Source: Streptomyces sp. TLI_146
Lineage (GTDB): Bacteria; Actinomycetota; Actinomycetes; Streptomycetales; Streptomycetaceae
Assembly: GCF_002846415.1 (NCBI RefSeq)
Contig: NZ_PJMX01000001.1
Span: forward strand, 3,844,001 to 3,908,000
Length of the DNA: 64,000 nucleotides
Reading direction: 5' to 3'
In this document: positions 52,291-62,068 of the stretch, one piece after another
Layout of the letters: each line of letters starts with the position of its first letter
Position numbering within the stretch: the stretch's first letter is position 1
The notes under the pieces: generated by a model
The model's input: only the letters and a program-made list of their open reading frames with translations
What the model was told of the DNA's origin: nothing
The model's database searches: none
Position numbers and translations under genes: made by a program

Positions 52291-53394
52291 TTACTTCTCC
52301 TGCTGCTTGCGCCAGCGAATTCCGGCTTCCAGGAAACCGTCGATCTCGCCGTCAAGGACCGCCTGCGGGTTGCCGACCTCGAACTCGGTGCGCAGATCCT
52401 TGACCATCTGGTACGGGTGCAGGACGTAGGAGCGCATCTGGTTGCCCCAGGAGCTGCCGCCGTCCTTGAGGGCGTCCATCCTGGCCTGCTCCTCCTGGCG
52501 GCGGCGCTCAAGCAGCTTGGCCTGGAGGACGTTCATGGCGCTGGCCTTGTTCTGGATCTGCGAGCGCTCGTTCTGACAGGAGACCACGATGCCGGTCGGC
52601 AGGTGCGTGATGCGCACGGCCGAGTCGGTGGTGTTGACGCCCTGGCCGCCGGGGCCGGAGGCGCGGTACACGTCGACGCGCAGCTCGGACTCGTCGATCT
52701 CGACGTGGTCGCTGGTCTCGACGACCGGCAGCACCTCGACGCCCGCGAAGGACGTCTGGCGGCGGCCCTGGTTGTCGAACGGCGAGATGCGCACCAGACG
52801 GTGGGTGCCCTGCTCGACGGAGAGCGTTCCGTACGCGTACGGCGCCTTCACCACGAAGGTGGTCGACTTGATGCCGGCCTCTTCCGCGTACGACGTCTCG
52901 TAGACCTCGGTCGGGTAGCCGTGGCGCTCGGCCCAGCGCAGGTACATGCGCTGGAGGCGCTCGGCGAAGTCGGAGGCGTCGACGCCGCCGGCCTCGGCAC
53001 GGATGTTGACCAGCGCCTCGCGCTCGGCGTACTCGCCGGACAGGAGGGTGCGGACCTCCATCTCGTCCAGCGCCTTGCGGACGGAGACGAGCTCGGCCTC
53101 GGCCTCGGCCAGGGTGTCCGCGTCGTCCATCTCCTGCGCGAGCTCGAAGAGCACCGCGAGGTCGTCGATACGGCCGCGCAGGGTCTCGGTCTTGCGGACC
53201 TCCGCCTGGAGGTGCGAAAGCTTGCTCGTGATCTTCTGAGCCGCCTCCGGGTCGTCCCACAGGGACGGCGCGGCGGCCTGCTCCTCGAGCACGGCGATAT
53301 CTGCCCTCAGCTTGTCGAGGTCCAGGACGGCCTCGATCGACCCCATGGTCGAGGAGAGGGACTTCAGCTCTTCGGATACATCGACGACTGCCAC
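52291..53394 (-). CDS. prfB: Peptide chain release factor 2
   Basis: A 367-residue class I release factor for UGA/UAA stops. The stop-recognition tripeptide SPF ([11 protein letters not shown]) and the hydrolysis motif GGQ (GPGGQGVN) are present. Unlike many bacterial prfB genes it has no internal stop or programmed +1 frameshift, as is usual for actinobacteria. GTG 53394 fits the N-terminal alignment. Stands on the same strand as the two kinase genes, 68 bases downstream. Confidence 0.96.
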   Translation of the reverse strand: MAVVDVSEELKSLSSTMGSIEAVLDLDKLRADIAVLEEQAAAPSLWDDPEAAQKITSKLSHLQAEVRKTETLRGRIDDLAVLFELAQEMDDADTLAEAEAELVSVRKALDEMEVRTLLSGEYAEREALVNIRAEAGGVDASDFAERLQRMYLRWAERHGYPTEVYETSYAEEAGIKSTTFVVKAPYAYGTLSVEQGTHRLVRISPFDNQGRRQTSFAGVEVLPVVETSDHVEIDESELRVDVYRASGPGGQGVNTTDSAVRITHLPTGIVVSCQNERSQIQNKASAMNVLQAKLLERRRQEEQARMDALKDGGSSWGNQMRSYVLHPYQMVKDLRTEFEVGNPQAVLDGEIDGFLEAGIRWRKQQEK

Positions 53395-53462
53395 GGGTCC
53401 AGCGTAACGGCTGTGCGCAAGGACGTTTCCCCGGTGCCGTGCCAGGGGCGCCGGGCCCGGGT

Positions 53463-54692
53463 CTACGGGGGCGTCGGCGCCGAGTGCTTGGAGTCCTGCG
53501 GGGGCTTGTCGTCGCCGCCCGAGGCCACCAGCCAGCCGCCGACCGCCACCGCCGCCGTCAGGGCGACCGCCGAGGCGCCCAGGATCACGCGGCGTCTGCG
53601 GAGCTGGTCGGCGCGGTGGCGGGCCGAGCCGGGGCGGGGGGTGCCCGACGGGCGGGGGGCGCGGGCCGTGCCGAGGGGGCCGCCCGCCAGTTCGTCGGGG
53701 CCGGGGACGCGCATGCTGGTGTGGGTGTCGCGGTTGGAGTCCAGGGGGGCGCCCGGCACCAGCGGCACCGCGCCCCGGCGGGGCCTGACGGAGGGCGAGG
53801 CGGGCTCCTCGTACACCGGCTCCTCGGGCTCCTCGGCGTCCGGCTCGTCCACGTCCAGCGGCGGCATCCCCGCCACCAGCGGCAGCAGCTCGCGCAGCCG
53901 GACGGAGAGCTCGGAGGCGCGCAGCCGGGAGGCCGGGGCCTTGGCGAGGCACTGGACGACCAGCTGCCAGAGCTCGTCGGGGATGCCCGGCAGCGGCACC
54001 ACGGTCTCGGTGACATGGCGGCGCAGGACCGCGCCGGGGTGGCCGCCGCCGAACGGCGTGAAGCCCGCCAGGAGCTCGTACAGGACCGTCGCCAGGGCGT
54101 AGATGTCCACCGCCGCCCGGGGCGGGAGGCCCTCGACGATCTCGGGGGCCAGATAGTCGGGCGTGCCGATGATGCGGGTGGCCTTGGTGCGGCGCGGGGT
54201 GTCGATCAGCTTGGCCACACCGAAGTCGGTGAGGAGGGCCGGGTGCGAGCCGCCGGGGCCGAGCGGGCCCTGCATGTCCAGGAGGATGTTCTCGGGCTTG
54301 ACGTCGCGGTGCACGACTCCGGCCGCGTGGGCCGCGGCGAGGCCGTCGGCCACGTCCGCGACGATCGCCACCGCCGCCTCGGGGGCGAGCCGGCGCTCGC
54401 GGTCGAGCCGGGTGCGTACGTCCGTGCCCCGCACCAGGTCCATGACCAGGGCGAGGTCGTTGCCGTCGACGACGAGGTCGCGCACGCCGACGACGTTGGG
54501 GTGGTCGAGGCCGAGCAGCGCGGTGCGCTCCTGGACGAAGCGGCCGACCAGCTCCTGGTCGGCGGCGAGGTCCTCGCGCAGCAGCTTGATGGCGACGGGC
54601 CCGTCGGGCCCCTCACCTAGCCACACCGTGCCGGCGCTGCCCCGCCCCAGGATCTGGTGGGCGGTGTACCGGCTGCCGATATTCCGTGCCAA
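53463..54692 (-). CDS. pkaB: Eukaryotic-type Ser/Thr protein kinase, PkaB-like
   Basis: A 409-residue kinase. Catalytic domain 8-265: glycine loop [10 protein letters not shown], Lys in VAIKLL, catalytic loop [13 protein letters not shown] in LTDFGVAKL, and APE in [10 protein letters not shown]. The RD Arg is present, so activation-loop phosphorylation (TKATRIIGT) is likely. An acidic/Pro-rich linker leads to one membrane helix ([22 protein letters not shown]) with only a short outer tail and no PASTA domains. Order prfB-pkaB-pkaA matches memory of S. coelicolor. Confidence 0.9.
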   Translation of the reverse strand: MARNIGSRYTAHQILGRGSAGTVWLGEGPDGPVAIKLLREDLAADQELVGRFVQERTALLGLDHPNVVGVRDLVVDGNDLALVMDLVRGTDVRTRLDRERRLAPEAAVAIVADVADGLAAAHAAGVVHRDVKPENILLDMQGPLGPGGSHPALLTDFGVAKLIDTPRRTKATRIIGTPDYLAPEIVEGLPPRAAVDIYALATVLYELLAGFTPFGGGHPGAVLRRHVTETVVPLPGIPDELWQLVVQCLAKAPASRLRASELSVRLRELLPLVAGMPPLDVDEPDAEEPEEPVYEEPASPSVRPRRGAVPLVPGAPLDSNRDTHTSMRVPGPDELAGGPLGTARAPRPSGTPRPGSARHRADQLRRRRVILGASAVALTAAVAVGGWLVASGGDDKPPQDSKHSAPTPP

Positions 54693-54861
54693 GACTGCTC
54701 CCTCAGCGGCTGGCTGTGCACGCCGAGGCTACGCGGCCAGAAGGGCAACCTTCACTTCCGAGGGGGAAATCACCCCCTGGAAGTCGACAAATCCACGAAG
54801 TCGGGGTGGCGCGGGCCTCAGTCGCCGCTCACTTGCCGCCCCGTCGCCACTCCGTCGCCGC

Positions 54862-56544
54862 TCAGTTGCCGTTGAGCTTGCCGAGCCAGCCCGAGACCTT
54901 GTCGGCCGCGTCGCCGATGGCCTGCCAGTAGCTCTTGCCCTCGGCCACCCAGTCCTGAAGCGGGGTCAGCTCCCAGATCAGCCAGCCCGCCACGAACAGC
55001 AGGACGAGCGTGAACAGGCAGCCCTTGAGGCAGCCGAGCCCCGGGATCCGCATCGGGTTGGCGCTGCGGCGCGGCTCGCGGGGCGCGGGGGCCTGCGGCT
55101 GCTGCGGCTGGGGTGCCTGCGGCGGCGCGTACTGCTGACGCTGCTGGTGCTGGGGCGGCGGCGCGTACTGCTGGTGCTGCGGGGGCTGCGCGTACGGCTG
55201 GGGCTGCTGCGGCTGCCGGTACTGCTGAGGCTGCTGCGGGGCGTACTGCTGGGGCCGCTGCTGCTGTTGCGGGTGGGGCTGCTGCGCCTGGCGGTGCGGG
55301 CGGCGGCGCAGCGGGTCCTGCTCCGGGTCCAGGTACTGGACCTGCGTCTGCTCGTTGCGGTCGCGGGCCGCCTGGAGCTGGGACTGCCAGGGGTGCGGCT
55401 GCTCGGGCTGCTGCTGGTCGGGGCCGCCCTGGCCGTACTGGCCCTGCGGCACCGGCGGCAGCACGGCCGTCGGGTCGGCCGCGCCCCGGTTGGGCAGGAC
55501 GGCGGTCGGGTCGGCGGCGCCGGGCGTGTTCGGCAGGTACGAGGTCGCCGCATTCGGGTCGTACGAGCCCGCGTTGCTCGGCAGCACCTGCGTCGGGTCG
55601 GCGGCGCCGGGCGTCTCGGGGACGGGCGCGGGCGCCGGGTCGGGCGCGAGCAGCGCGCCGACGCCGTCGGCCGCCTCGACCTGGGCCGGGCTGGAGTGCA
55701 CCCCGATGCCGTCGGCCACGACGCGCAGGGCGCGCGCGAGGTTCTCGGCGCTCGGCCGCTCGTCCGGGTTCTTGCGCAGACAGCGCTCGATGACCGTCCA
55801 CAGCGGGCCGGGCACGGTCGTGGGGCGGCGCGGCTCCTCGCTCAGATGCCGGTGCAGCACCTCCAGAGCCGTCCCGCCCGCGAACGGCGGACGCCCGGTG
55901 ACCAGCTCGTACATCAGGATTCCGGCGCCGTAGACGTCGACGGCGGAGGTCTGCGGGCGGCCCTCGGCGGACTCCGGCGCCACATACGCGGGCGTGCCCA
56001 CGAACTCGTGCGTACGGGTCAGGCCCGGGGAGTCCGCCAGGCGCGCGATGCCGAAGTCGGTGAGCATCGGGTGCATGGCGCCGTCACGCTCGTCCAGCAG
56101 GACGTTGGCGGGCTTCAGATCGCGGTGGACGACGCCGTCGGCGTGGCTGGCGGCGAGCGCGTCGGCGATCTGGGCGGTGAGCAGGGAGGCGGCGACCGGG
56201 GTCAGCGGGCCGTTCTCGCGCAGATAGCGGTGCAGGTCGGGGCCGTCGACCAGGTCCATGACCAGGGCGAGCAGATCGCCCTCGACGACGAGGTCGCGGG
56301 TGCGCACGATGTTGGGGTGCGTCAGGCGCAGCAGCACCGACCGCTCGCGCAGGAACCGCATCACGACGTCGGCGTCGTTGGCCAGCTCCTCCTTGAGGAC
56401 CTTGATCGCGACGGTCTCGCCGGGCTGGCCGGCCACGGCCGCCTCGGCGCCCGCCGCTTCACGCTGGCGGGCGCGCCAGACGGTGCCCGTGGCACCGCGT
56501 CCGAGCGGCTCCACGAGCAAGTACTTGCTGCCTACCGGCCGCAC
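54862..56544 (-). CDS. pkaA: Eukaryotic-type Ser/Thr protein kinase with Gln/Pro-rich linker, PkaA-like
   Basis: A 560-residue kinase. Catalytic domain 5-280: LGRGATGTVW, VAIKVLKEEL, VVHRDLKPAN, LTDFGIARL, AYVAPESAEG. The region between 290 and 490 is low complexity with ADPT-VLP repeats and long Gln/Pro/Tyr runs. A C-terminal membrane helix (GCLFTLVLLFVAGWLIWEL) follows with a short outer tail. It is divergent from an FHA-domain ATPase, which could read phospho-Thr marks it makes. Separated from pkaB by 169 bases. Confidence 0.9.
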   Translation of the reverse strand: MRPVGSKYLLVEPLGRGATGTVWRARQREAAGAEAAVAGQPGETVAIKVLKEELANDADVVMRFLRERSVLLRLTHPNIVRTRDLVVEGDLLALVMDLVDGPDLHRYLRENGPLTPVAASLLTAQIADALAASHADGVVHRDLKPANVLLDERDGAMHPMLTDFGIARLADSPGLTRTHEFVGTPAYVAPESAEGRPQTSAVDVYGAGILMYELVTGRPPFAGGTALEVLHRHLSEEPRRPTTVPGPLWTVIERCLRKNPDERPSAENLARALRVVADGIGVHSSPAQVEAADGVGALLAPDPAPAPVPETPGAADPTQVLPSNAGSYDPNAATSYLPNTPGAADPTAVLPNRGAADPTAVLPPVPQGQYGQGGPDQQQPEQPHPWQSQLQAARDRNEQTQVQYLDPEQDPLRRRPHRQAQQPHPQQQQRPQQYAPQQPQQYRQPQQPQPYAQPPQHQQYAPPPQHQQRQQYAPPQAPQPQQPQAPAPREPRRSANPMRIPGLGCLKGCLFTLVLLFVAGWLIWELTPLQDWVAEGKSYWQAIGDAADKVSGWLGKLNGN

Positions 56545-56952
56545 GTCATGCGCTCCCTGCTGGTCTGGCTGGATCCGGGTCTCTTCGGGTGTCCCCCGAG
56601 CCGCCCACTGTAGTGCCGCCGACTGTCACGACGGCCGCCGCGACGGCGGTGGCGGCGCGGGCCCACACGCTCCGGTTGTTCGAAGGAAAGACGTCACCGT
56701 CGTACGGAAGGTTGCCGAACGGCCGTGCCGAACCGGGGTGAGCGATTCCGGCGAGGTGCGCAACCGGCCACTTTGCGGCCACATTTGCGCCTAGAGCCGA
56801 CCATTCAAGATCACTTGGAGGTGGGGGGCGGGCGTGTTGTCAGTGGCAGGTGCGAGGATGCCCTCAGCACGACATGTGTGCCTGGTGGGGGGAATCACAA
56901 GGGCCTTTCCCTCCGTGCCCGGCACCCCCGCGCAGAAGGGACCGCCGAGGCG
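56545..56952. promoter_or_regulatory. Divergent spacer between pkaA and the FHA-FtsK gene
   Basis: 408 bases with no gene I trust. It must contain both promoters; a TCGAAGGAAAGACGTCACC stretch near 56675 and a GTGTTGTCAGTGGCAGG stretch near 56830 are candidates only. An in-frame extension of the FHA-FtsK gene to 56725 lacks family resemblance and a ribosome binding site. Confidence 0.35.
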
Positions 56953-59900
56953 ATGCAGATCCGGCTGACCGTCCTCGCGCCGCGCAGCGGCCACGCTGCG
57001 GCGCGCGCCTGCGACGTGCTCGTGACCGCGCCCGCCGGGACCGCCCTCGCGGCCGTCGCCTCGGGCCTCGCCACCGCCGCGTCCGGCTCCGAGGTGTCCA
57101 GCACGGTGGTGCTCTACGCGGGCCGGGAGCGCCTCGATCCCCAGCGCCGCGTGCTCGGCGAGCCGCCACTGGTGGACGGGGCGGTGCTGTCCCTCTCCGC
57201 CCCGGCCGACTCCTCCTCGTACGCGTACGAGGAGCACGAGGAGGCGGCCCCGGCCCGGCTGTGCGTGGTCGCGGGGCCGGACGCGGGCGGGGTCCATCTG
57301 CTGCACGGCGGCCAGATCCGCGTCGGCCGCTCGGCGGACGCGGACGTTCCGCTGGACGACCCGGATGTGTCCCGGCTGCACTGCGCGGTGACGGTCGGCG
57401 AGGGCGGCCGGGTCTCGGTGGCCGACCTGGGCTCGACGAACGGCACGCGCGTGGACGGCGCCCCGGTCGGCCCGCACCCGGTGCGCCTGCCGGTGGGCGC
57501 GCTGCTGCGCCTCGGTGAGTCCGCCCTGCGGCTGAGCACCGGCACCCCGGCCCCCGAGCCGCTGCCCACCGCGCCGGACGGGGAGGGGCACGTCCGGGTG
57601 ACCCCGGCCGCCTCGCCCCCGCAGCCGCCGTCGGGACCGGTGGCGTACGGGGAGGGCGCCCCGGCGGCCGCGGAGGCCCCCCGGGTGCCGTCCCCGCGCG
57701 CGTCGAGCGACCCGGGCCCCGCCGGACACGGCCCGCCGACCCACGGCCCCACCACGCACGGCACGGGCTTCACCGGGGAGAGCGGCGGGCGGGCGCACGG
57801 GCGGGACGGCCAGGAGGGCTTGGAGCCGGGGCGTACGGAGGGCGGGTACGGCACGTACGGCGGCGTGTCCGGGCCGCAGGCCGGGAGCGGCCACGCGCGC
57901 GTGCCCGGGGCGCGGCGCACGGACGATGAGAGGGACACCCAGGGCGGCGACGACCAGGCCTACGCCCCCGGCTCCAGCAGGCGGGTCGGGACGCCTCCGC
58001 GCGGGACCCGGCTGCCGGAGGACGTCGAGCACGCACGCGTGGACGACGGGGCGCCGTCCCGGCGGCGCGGCGGGATCGGGGCCTGGGCGCGGCGGCTGAC
58101 CGGAGGCCGCGGCGAGGACGTGCACGAACCGGAGCCCGCCGAGGCCGCGGCCGTGGTGCCGGGCGCGCCGCCCGCCCCGGAGCGGTGGCCCGACCCGGCC
58201 GCGCTGCTGCTGACCGCGCTGGGACCCGGGCCGCGGCTGTGGGAGCGCCGCCCCGGGCACCCGGAGGAGCTGGCGATCCGGGTCGGGACGGCGGACCGGG
58301 GCGAGCTCGCGGCCGTGCCGGTCACCGTGGGGCTGCGGGAGGCCGGCTCACTCGGGCTCGCCGGACCACGCCCCCGGCTGAACGGCCTGGCCAGGGCGGC
58401 CGTGGCCCAGCTCGCGGCGCTGCACGCACCGGCCGACCTGGAGATCGTCCTCATCAGCACGGAGCGCGGCCGCAGCCTCCAGACGCGTACCGCGGAGTGG
58501 GGCTGGCTCGGCTGGCTCCCGCATGTGAGGCCCGGGCACGGCCAGGACTGCCGGCTGCTGCTCGCGTACGACCGGGAGCAGGCCACGGCCCGGACGACCG
58601 AGCTGGTCCGGCGCCTGGACGACAGCCCGCTGGGTCCTGGCTGGGCGTCCGCCGACCCGGCCGCCGTGGCCGACGCGACCCGCCGCTACTCGGGTCCGTA
58701 CACGGTGGTGATCGTCGACGGCGACCCCGGCTCGTCCGTGCTGCGCGAGACGACGGCCCGGCTGGCGTGCGCCGGGGGCGCGGCGGGCATCCATCTGCTC
58801 TGTCTCGCCGAGACGCCGGCCGCCTCGCCGGTGTCGCCGGTGGAGGCGACGTACGAGTCGGCGTGCGCGGTCTCGCTCCCCTTCCGCGAGTGCGGGGCGG
58901 CGGCGCTGCTCAGCGGGGACGTGGCCACGGCGCTGCGGCTGCTGCGCACGGCCGGGGGCCGCCCGGCCGGGCACGGCACGCTGGCGGTGGTGGACGCGGT
59001 GTCGGTGGCGTGGGCCGAGCGGTTCGCGCGGGCGCTGGCGCCGCTGCGGGCGGGCGACGGGACCACCGCGCCCGGGCGGCCGCCGGTGGCGCTGCCGCCC
59101 TCCTCCCGGCTGCTCGACGAACTGGGCCTGGCCCGGGCCACCCCGGCGTCCCTGATGGCGCGCTGGGAGTCGGCGCCGGACGGCGCGGTGGTGCTCGGCA
59201 CCGGGCCGCGCGGCCCGGTCGGCGTCGACCTCGCCTCCGACGGGCCGCATCTGATGATCGAGGGACCGGCGGGCAGCGGGCGTACGGAGCTGCTGCGGGC
59301 GGTCGCCGCGTCGCTGGCTGCGGGGGCGCGGCCGGACCGGCTGGCGCTCGTGCTGGTCGACGGGGCGGGCGGGGAGCGCGGCGAGGGCCTGCGCCCCTGC
59401 ACCGAACTCCCCCATGTCTCCACGCACTTGGTGGCCTCCGACCCGGTCCGTATGCGGGAGTTCGCGCAGGCGCTGGGGGCGGAGCTGAAGCGGCGGGCGG
59501 AGCTGCTCGGCGAGCTGGGGTTCGCCCAGTGGGTGGCGCGGCAGTCGCAGGAGGTGGCGGCGGAGCGGGCGGCCGGGCCGCGGTCGCCGTCCGCCGGCGA
59601 GGGGGACGTGGACGCGCCGTCCACCAGCACGCTGCGGCTGCGGCCCCTCGGGCGTACGCGTACGGAGGCGGGGCCGCCGCCCCTCGCGCGTCTCGTCGTC
59701 CTGGTGGACGACCTCGACGCGCTGGTCGCGCCCGCGCTCGGCAGCCCCGGGCGGCCCGCCGCGGGGTCGGTGGTGCGCGCGCTTGAGGCGGTGGCGCGGG
59801 ACGGGGAGCGGCTGGGGGTCCACCTGGTCGCGACGTCGGCCCGCCCGGAGCGTACGGCGGACACGGAGCTGGCGCGGGGGGTGCGGCATGTGGTGCGGCT

Positions 59901-60195
59901 CGACGCGCCGCCGGTCGTGCCGTCGCCGGAGGAGCCGTCGCCGGGGCGGGGGCGGCTGCTCCTGTCGGACGGTTCGGTGACGCCGTTCCAGGGCGGGCGG
60001 GTCACCGGGCGGATACCCCGGACGGCGACGCTTCGTCCGACGGTGGTGCCGCTGGAGTGGGAGCGGATGGGGGATCCGCCGGCTCGGCGGCCGGTGCGGG
60101 AGCTGGGGAACGGGCCTACGGATCTGGCGTTGCTGGCCAGCGCGCTGGAAAGAGCGGGCCGGGTGGTCCACGCGGCGGCGCCGCCGGGCCTCTGA
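56953..60195 (+). CDS. FHA-domain FtsK/EccC-like ATPase
   Basis: A 1080-residue protein. A ubiquitin-like N-terminal part (1-80) precedes an FHA domain (~95-185): IRVGRSADADVPLDDPDVSRLHCAV, then VADLGSTNGTRVDG. A ~200-residue Gly/Pro/His-rich linker leads to FtsK/SpoIIIE-type domains (~400-1050). The only Walker A-like loop is GPAGSGRTEL with Arg777 where Lys is normal, so ATP hydrolysis may be weak or absent. A VVLVDDLDALV Walker B follows. EccC proteins of type VII systems share the FtsK part, but this lacks membrane helices. Divergent from pkaA, suggesting phospho-dependent regulation. Confidence 0.8.
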   Translation: MQIRLTVLAPRSGHAAARACDVLVTAPAGTALAAVASGLATAASGSEVSSTVVLYAGRERLDPQRRVLGEPPLVDGAVLSLSAPADSSSYAYEEHEEAAPARLCVVAGPDAGGVHLLHGGQIRVGRSADADVPLDDPDVSRLHCAVTVGEGGRVSVADLGSTNGTRVDGAPVGPHPVRLPVGALLRLGESALRLSTGTPAPEPLPTAPDGEGHVRVTPAASPPQPPSGPVAYGEGAPAAAEAPRVPSPRASSDPGPAGHGPPTHGPTTHGTGFTGESGGRAHGRDGQEGLEPGRTEGGYGTYGGVSGPQAGSGHARVPGARRTDDERDTQGGDDQAYAPGSSRRVGTPPRGTRLPEDVEHARVDDGAPSRRRGGIGAWARRLTGGRGEDVHEPEPAEAAAVVPGAPPAPERWPDPAALLLTALGPGPRLWERRPGHPEELAIRVGTADRGELAAVPVTVGLREAGSLGLAGPRPRLNGLARAAVAQLAALHAPADLEIVLISTERGRSLQTRTAEWGWLGWLPHVRPGHGQDCRLLLAYDREQATARTTELVRRLDDSPLGPGWASADPAAVADATRRYSGPYTVVIVDGDPGSSVLRETTARLACAGGAAGIHLLCLAETPAASPVSPVEATYESACAVSLPFRECGAAALLSGDVATALRLLRTAGGRPAGHGTLAVVDAVSVAWAERFARALAPLRAGDGTTAPGRPPVALPPSSRLLDELGLARATPASLMARWESAPDGAVVLGTGPRGPVGVDLASDGPHLMIEGPAGSGRTELLRAVAASLAAGARPDRLALVLVDGAGGERGEGLRPCTELPHVSTHLVASDPVRMREFAQALGAELKRRAELLGELGFAQWVARQSQEVAAERAAGPRSPSAGEGDVDAPSTSTLRLRPLGRTRTEAGPPPLARLVVLVDDLDALVAPALGSPGRPAAGSVVRALEAVARDGERLGVHLVATSARPERTADTELARGVRHVVRLDAPPVVPSPEEPSPGRGRLLLSDGSVTPFQGGRVTGRIPRTATLRPTVVPLEWERMGDPPARRPVRELGNGPTDLALLASALERAGRVVHAAAPPGL

Positions 60196-60220
60196 GCCCC
60201 CTCCCCAACTGGAGACTCGC

Positions 60221-60540
60221 TTCCCGGGGGCTACGCCCCCGGCCCCCTTTGCGGGGCCTGCGGCCCCTGCACCCCGCTTCGTTCGTCTGCGGACCGTGGG
60301 TGGCTGGTCGCGCAGTTCCCCGCGCCCCTAGGGGGTACGGGCGCGTGCGACGGCGAAGCCGAGCACTTCAGGGGCGCGGGGAACTGTGCGAGCAACCGAC
60401 CACGGTCCGCAGACGAAGGAGGGGTCAGGGGCGCGGGGAACGGCGCGACCAGCCCACCACCGGCCCGCAGACGGACCCCGGGCCAAAAATGGGGCGCGGG
60501 GAACTGGGCGACCAGCCACCCACCGGCCCGCAGACGAATC
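60221..60540. repeat. Interspersed palindromic repeat block, four core copies
   Basis: The 476-base gap after the FHA-FtsK gene holds core copies at 60302-60330 (one orientation) and 60370-60397, 60427-60454 and 60490-60517 (the other), each followed by an ACCGGCCCGCAGACGAA-like tail. The block 60251-60297 nearly duplicates 28738-28785. The last 130 bases hold the promoter of the binding-protein gene. Confidence 0.85.
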
Positions 60541-60671
60541 CCGGGCCCTGACCCCACGTCACGAGCCCATCACGATCCCCCAGTTGGGAGCGATCGCGCT
60601 ATTGCGGGGTACCCGCACCCGGCGTAGGACTGTCCGGACGGGACGACCTCGGCGGCGGGAGGCGGCAAGTC

Positions 60672-62054
60672 ATGCGTACAGGCATGCGTAGAGGCACGCG
60701 TACGGGTCGGAAGCTGGTCGGGATGGCCATCGTCGGGGCGCTCGCCCTCACCGCCACCGCCTGCGGGGACGACAAGAAGGACGACGACGGCGCGAAGCCG
60801 GAGAAGAGCAGGTCCGGCAGCCCCGCGGGAGCCGTCGCCCTGCCCCGGCTCGACGGGCAGAAGATCGAGGTCGCCGCCGTCTGGACCGGACCCGAGCAGG
60901 CCAACTTCGTCAAGGTGCTGAAGGAGTTCGAGCACCGGACCGGCGCCACCGTCACCTTCGTCCCCGCCCAGGACCCCATCGTCAACTTCCTCGGCACCAA
61001 GATCGCCGGTGGCAGTCCGCCCGACGTGGCGATGCTGCCGCAGGTCGGGGCCATCCAGCAGGCCGTGCAGAAGAAGTGGGTCAAGCCCGTCGGGCCGGAG
61101 GCCAAGGCCCAGCTCGCCAAGAACTACTCCAAGGTCTGGCAGGACCTCGGCGCGGTCGACGGCACCCAGTACGCCGTGTACTTCAAGGCCGCCAACAAGT
61201 CCCTGGTCTGGTACAACAGCAAGGTTTTCGAGACCGCCGGCGCCCAGGTGCCGAAGACCTGGAAGGACTTCCTCGCCACCGCCGACACCGTCTCCGCCTC
61301 CGGCGTCACCCCCGTCTCCGTCGGCGGCGCCGACGGCTGGACCCTCACCGACTGGTTCGAGAACGTCTACCTCTCCCAGGCGGGGCCCGAGAAGTACGAC
61401 CAGCTGGCCAAGCACCAGATCAAGTGGACGGACCCGTCCGTCAAGGACGCCCTGACCACCCTCGGCCAGCTCTTCGGCAAGCCCGACCTCATCGCCGGCG
61501 GCGCGACCGGCGCCCTCCAGACCGAGTTCCCCGCTTCCGTCACCCAGACCTTCACCGGCGGCGAGCAGCCCAAGGCAGCGATGGTCTTCGAGGGGGACTT
61601 CGTCGGCGTCAACATCGCGCAGGCCGGTGCGAAGGTCGGCACCGACGCCAAGGTCTTCCCCTTCCCGGCCGTCGGCGCCACCGCGCCCGTCGTCACCGGC
61701 GGGGACGCCGCCGTCGCCCTCAAGGACACCAAGGGCGCCCAGGCCCTGCTGACCTGGCTCGCCTCCCCGGACGCCGCCAAGGTGTGGGCCGCCGCGGGCG
61801 GCTACATCTCGCCCAACAAGGCCGCCGACCTCGCCGCGTACCCCAATGACGTACAGCGTGACATCGCCAAGGCGCTGATCGCGGCCGGGGACGACGTGCG
61901 GTTCGACATGTCCGACCAGGCGCCGCAGTCCTTCGGCGGAACACCGGGCAAGGGCGAGTGGAAGGACCTCCAGGACTTCCTGAAGAACCCGAAGGACGTC
62001 GCCGGTGCGCAGGCCAGGCTGGAGGCCGACGCGGCCGCGGCGTACAAGAGCTGA
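60672..62054 (+). CDS. ABC transporter extracellular solute-binding lipoprotein (sugar type)
   Basis: A 460-residue family-1 binding protein. The signal peptide ends at lipobox TATAC (Cys at about 32) and a charged linker follows. Mature domain: IEVAAVWTGPEQANFVKVLKEFEHRTGATVTF, PPDVAMLPQVGAIQQ, and AAMVFEGDFVGVNIAQAGAK. It captures a carbohydrate outside the membrane and passes it to the permeases encoded next (14 bases downstream). GGGAGG 9 bases before ATG 60672. The ligand is unknown. Confidence 0.92.
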   Translation: MRTGMRRGTRTGRKLVGMAIVGALALTATACGDDKKDDDGAKPEKSRSGSPAGAVALPRLDGQKIEVAAVWTGPEQANFVKVLKEFEHRTGATVTFVPAQDPIVNFLGTKIAGGSPPDVAMLPQVGAIQQAVQKKWVKPVGPEAKAQLAKNYSKVWQDLGAVDGTQYAVYFKAANKSLVWYNSKVFETAGAQVPKTWKDFLATADTVSASGVTPVSVGGADGWTLTDWFENVYLSQAGPEKYDQLAKHQIKWTDPSVKDALTTLGQLFGKPDLIAGGATGALQTEFPASVTQTFTGGEQPKAAMVFEGDFVGVNIAQAGAKVGTDAKVFPFPAVGATAPVVTGGDAAVALKDTKGAQALLTWLASPDAAKVWAAAGGYISPNKAADLAAYPNDVQRDIAKALIAAGDDVRFDMSDQAPQSFGGTPGKGEWKDLQDFLKNPKDVAGAQARLEADAAAAYKS

Positions 62055-62068
62055 CCGGGCCGCCCGCC

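Noticed and set aside
52291-53394. Programmed +1 frameshift of prfB
   Set aside because: The frame is continuous from GTG 53394 to the stop with no internal TGA.
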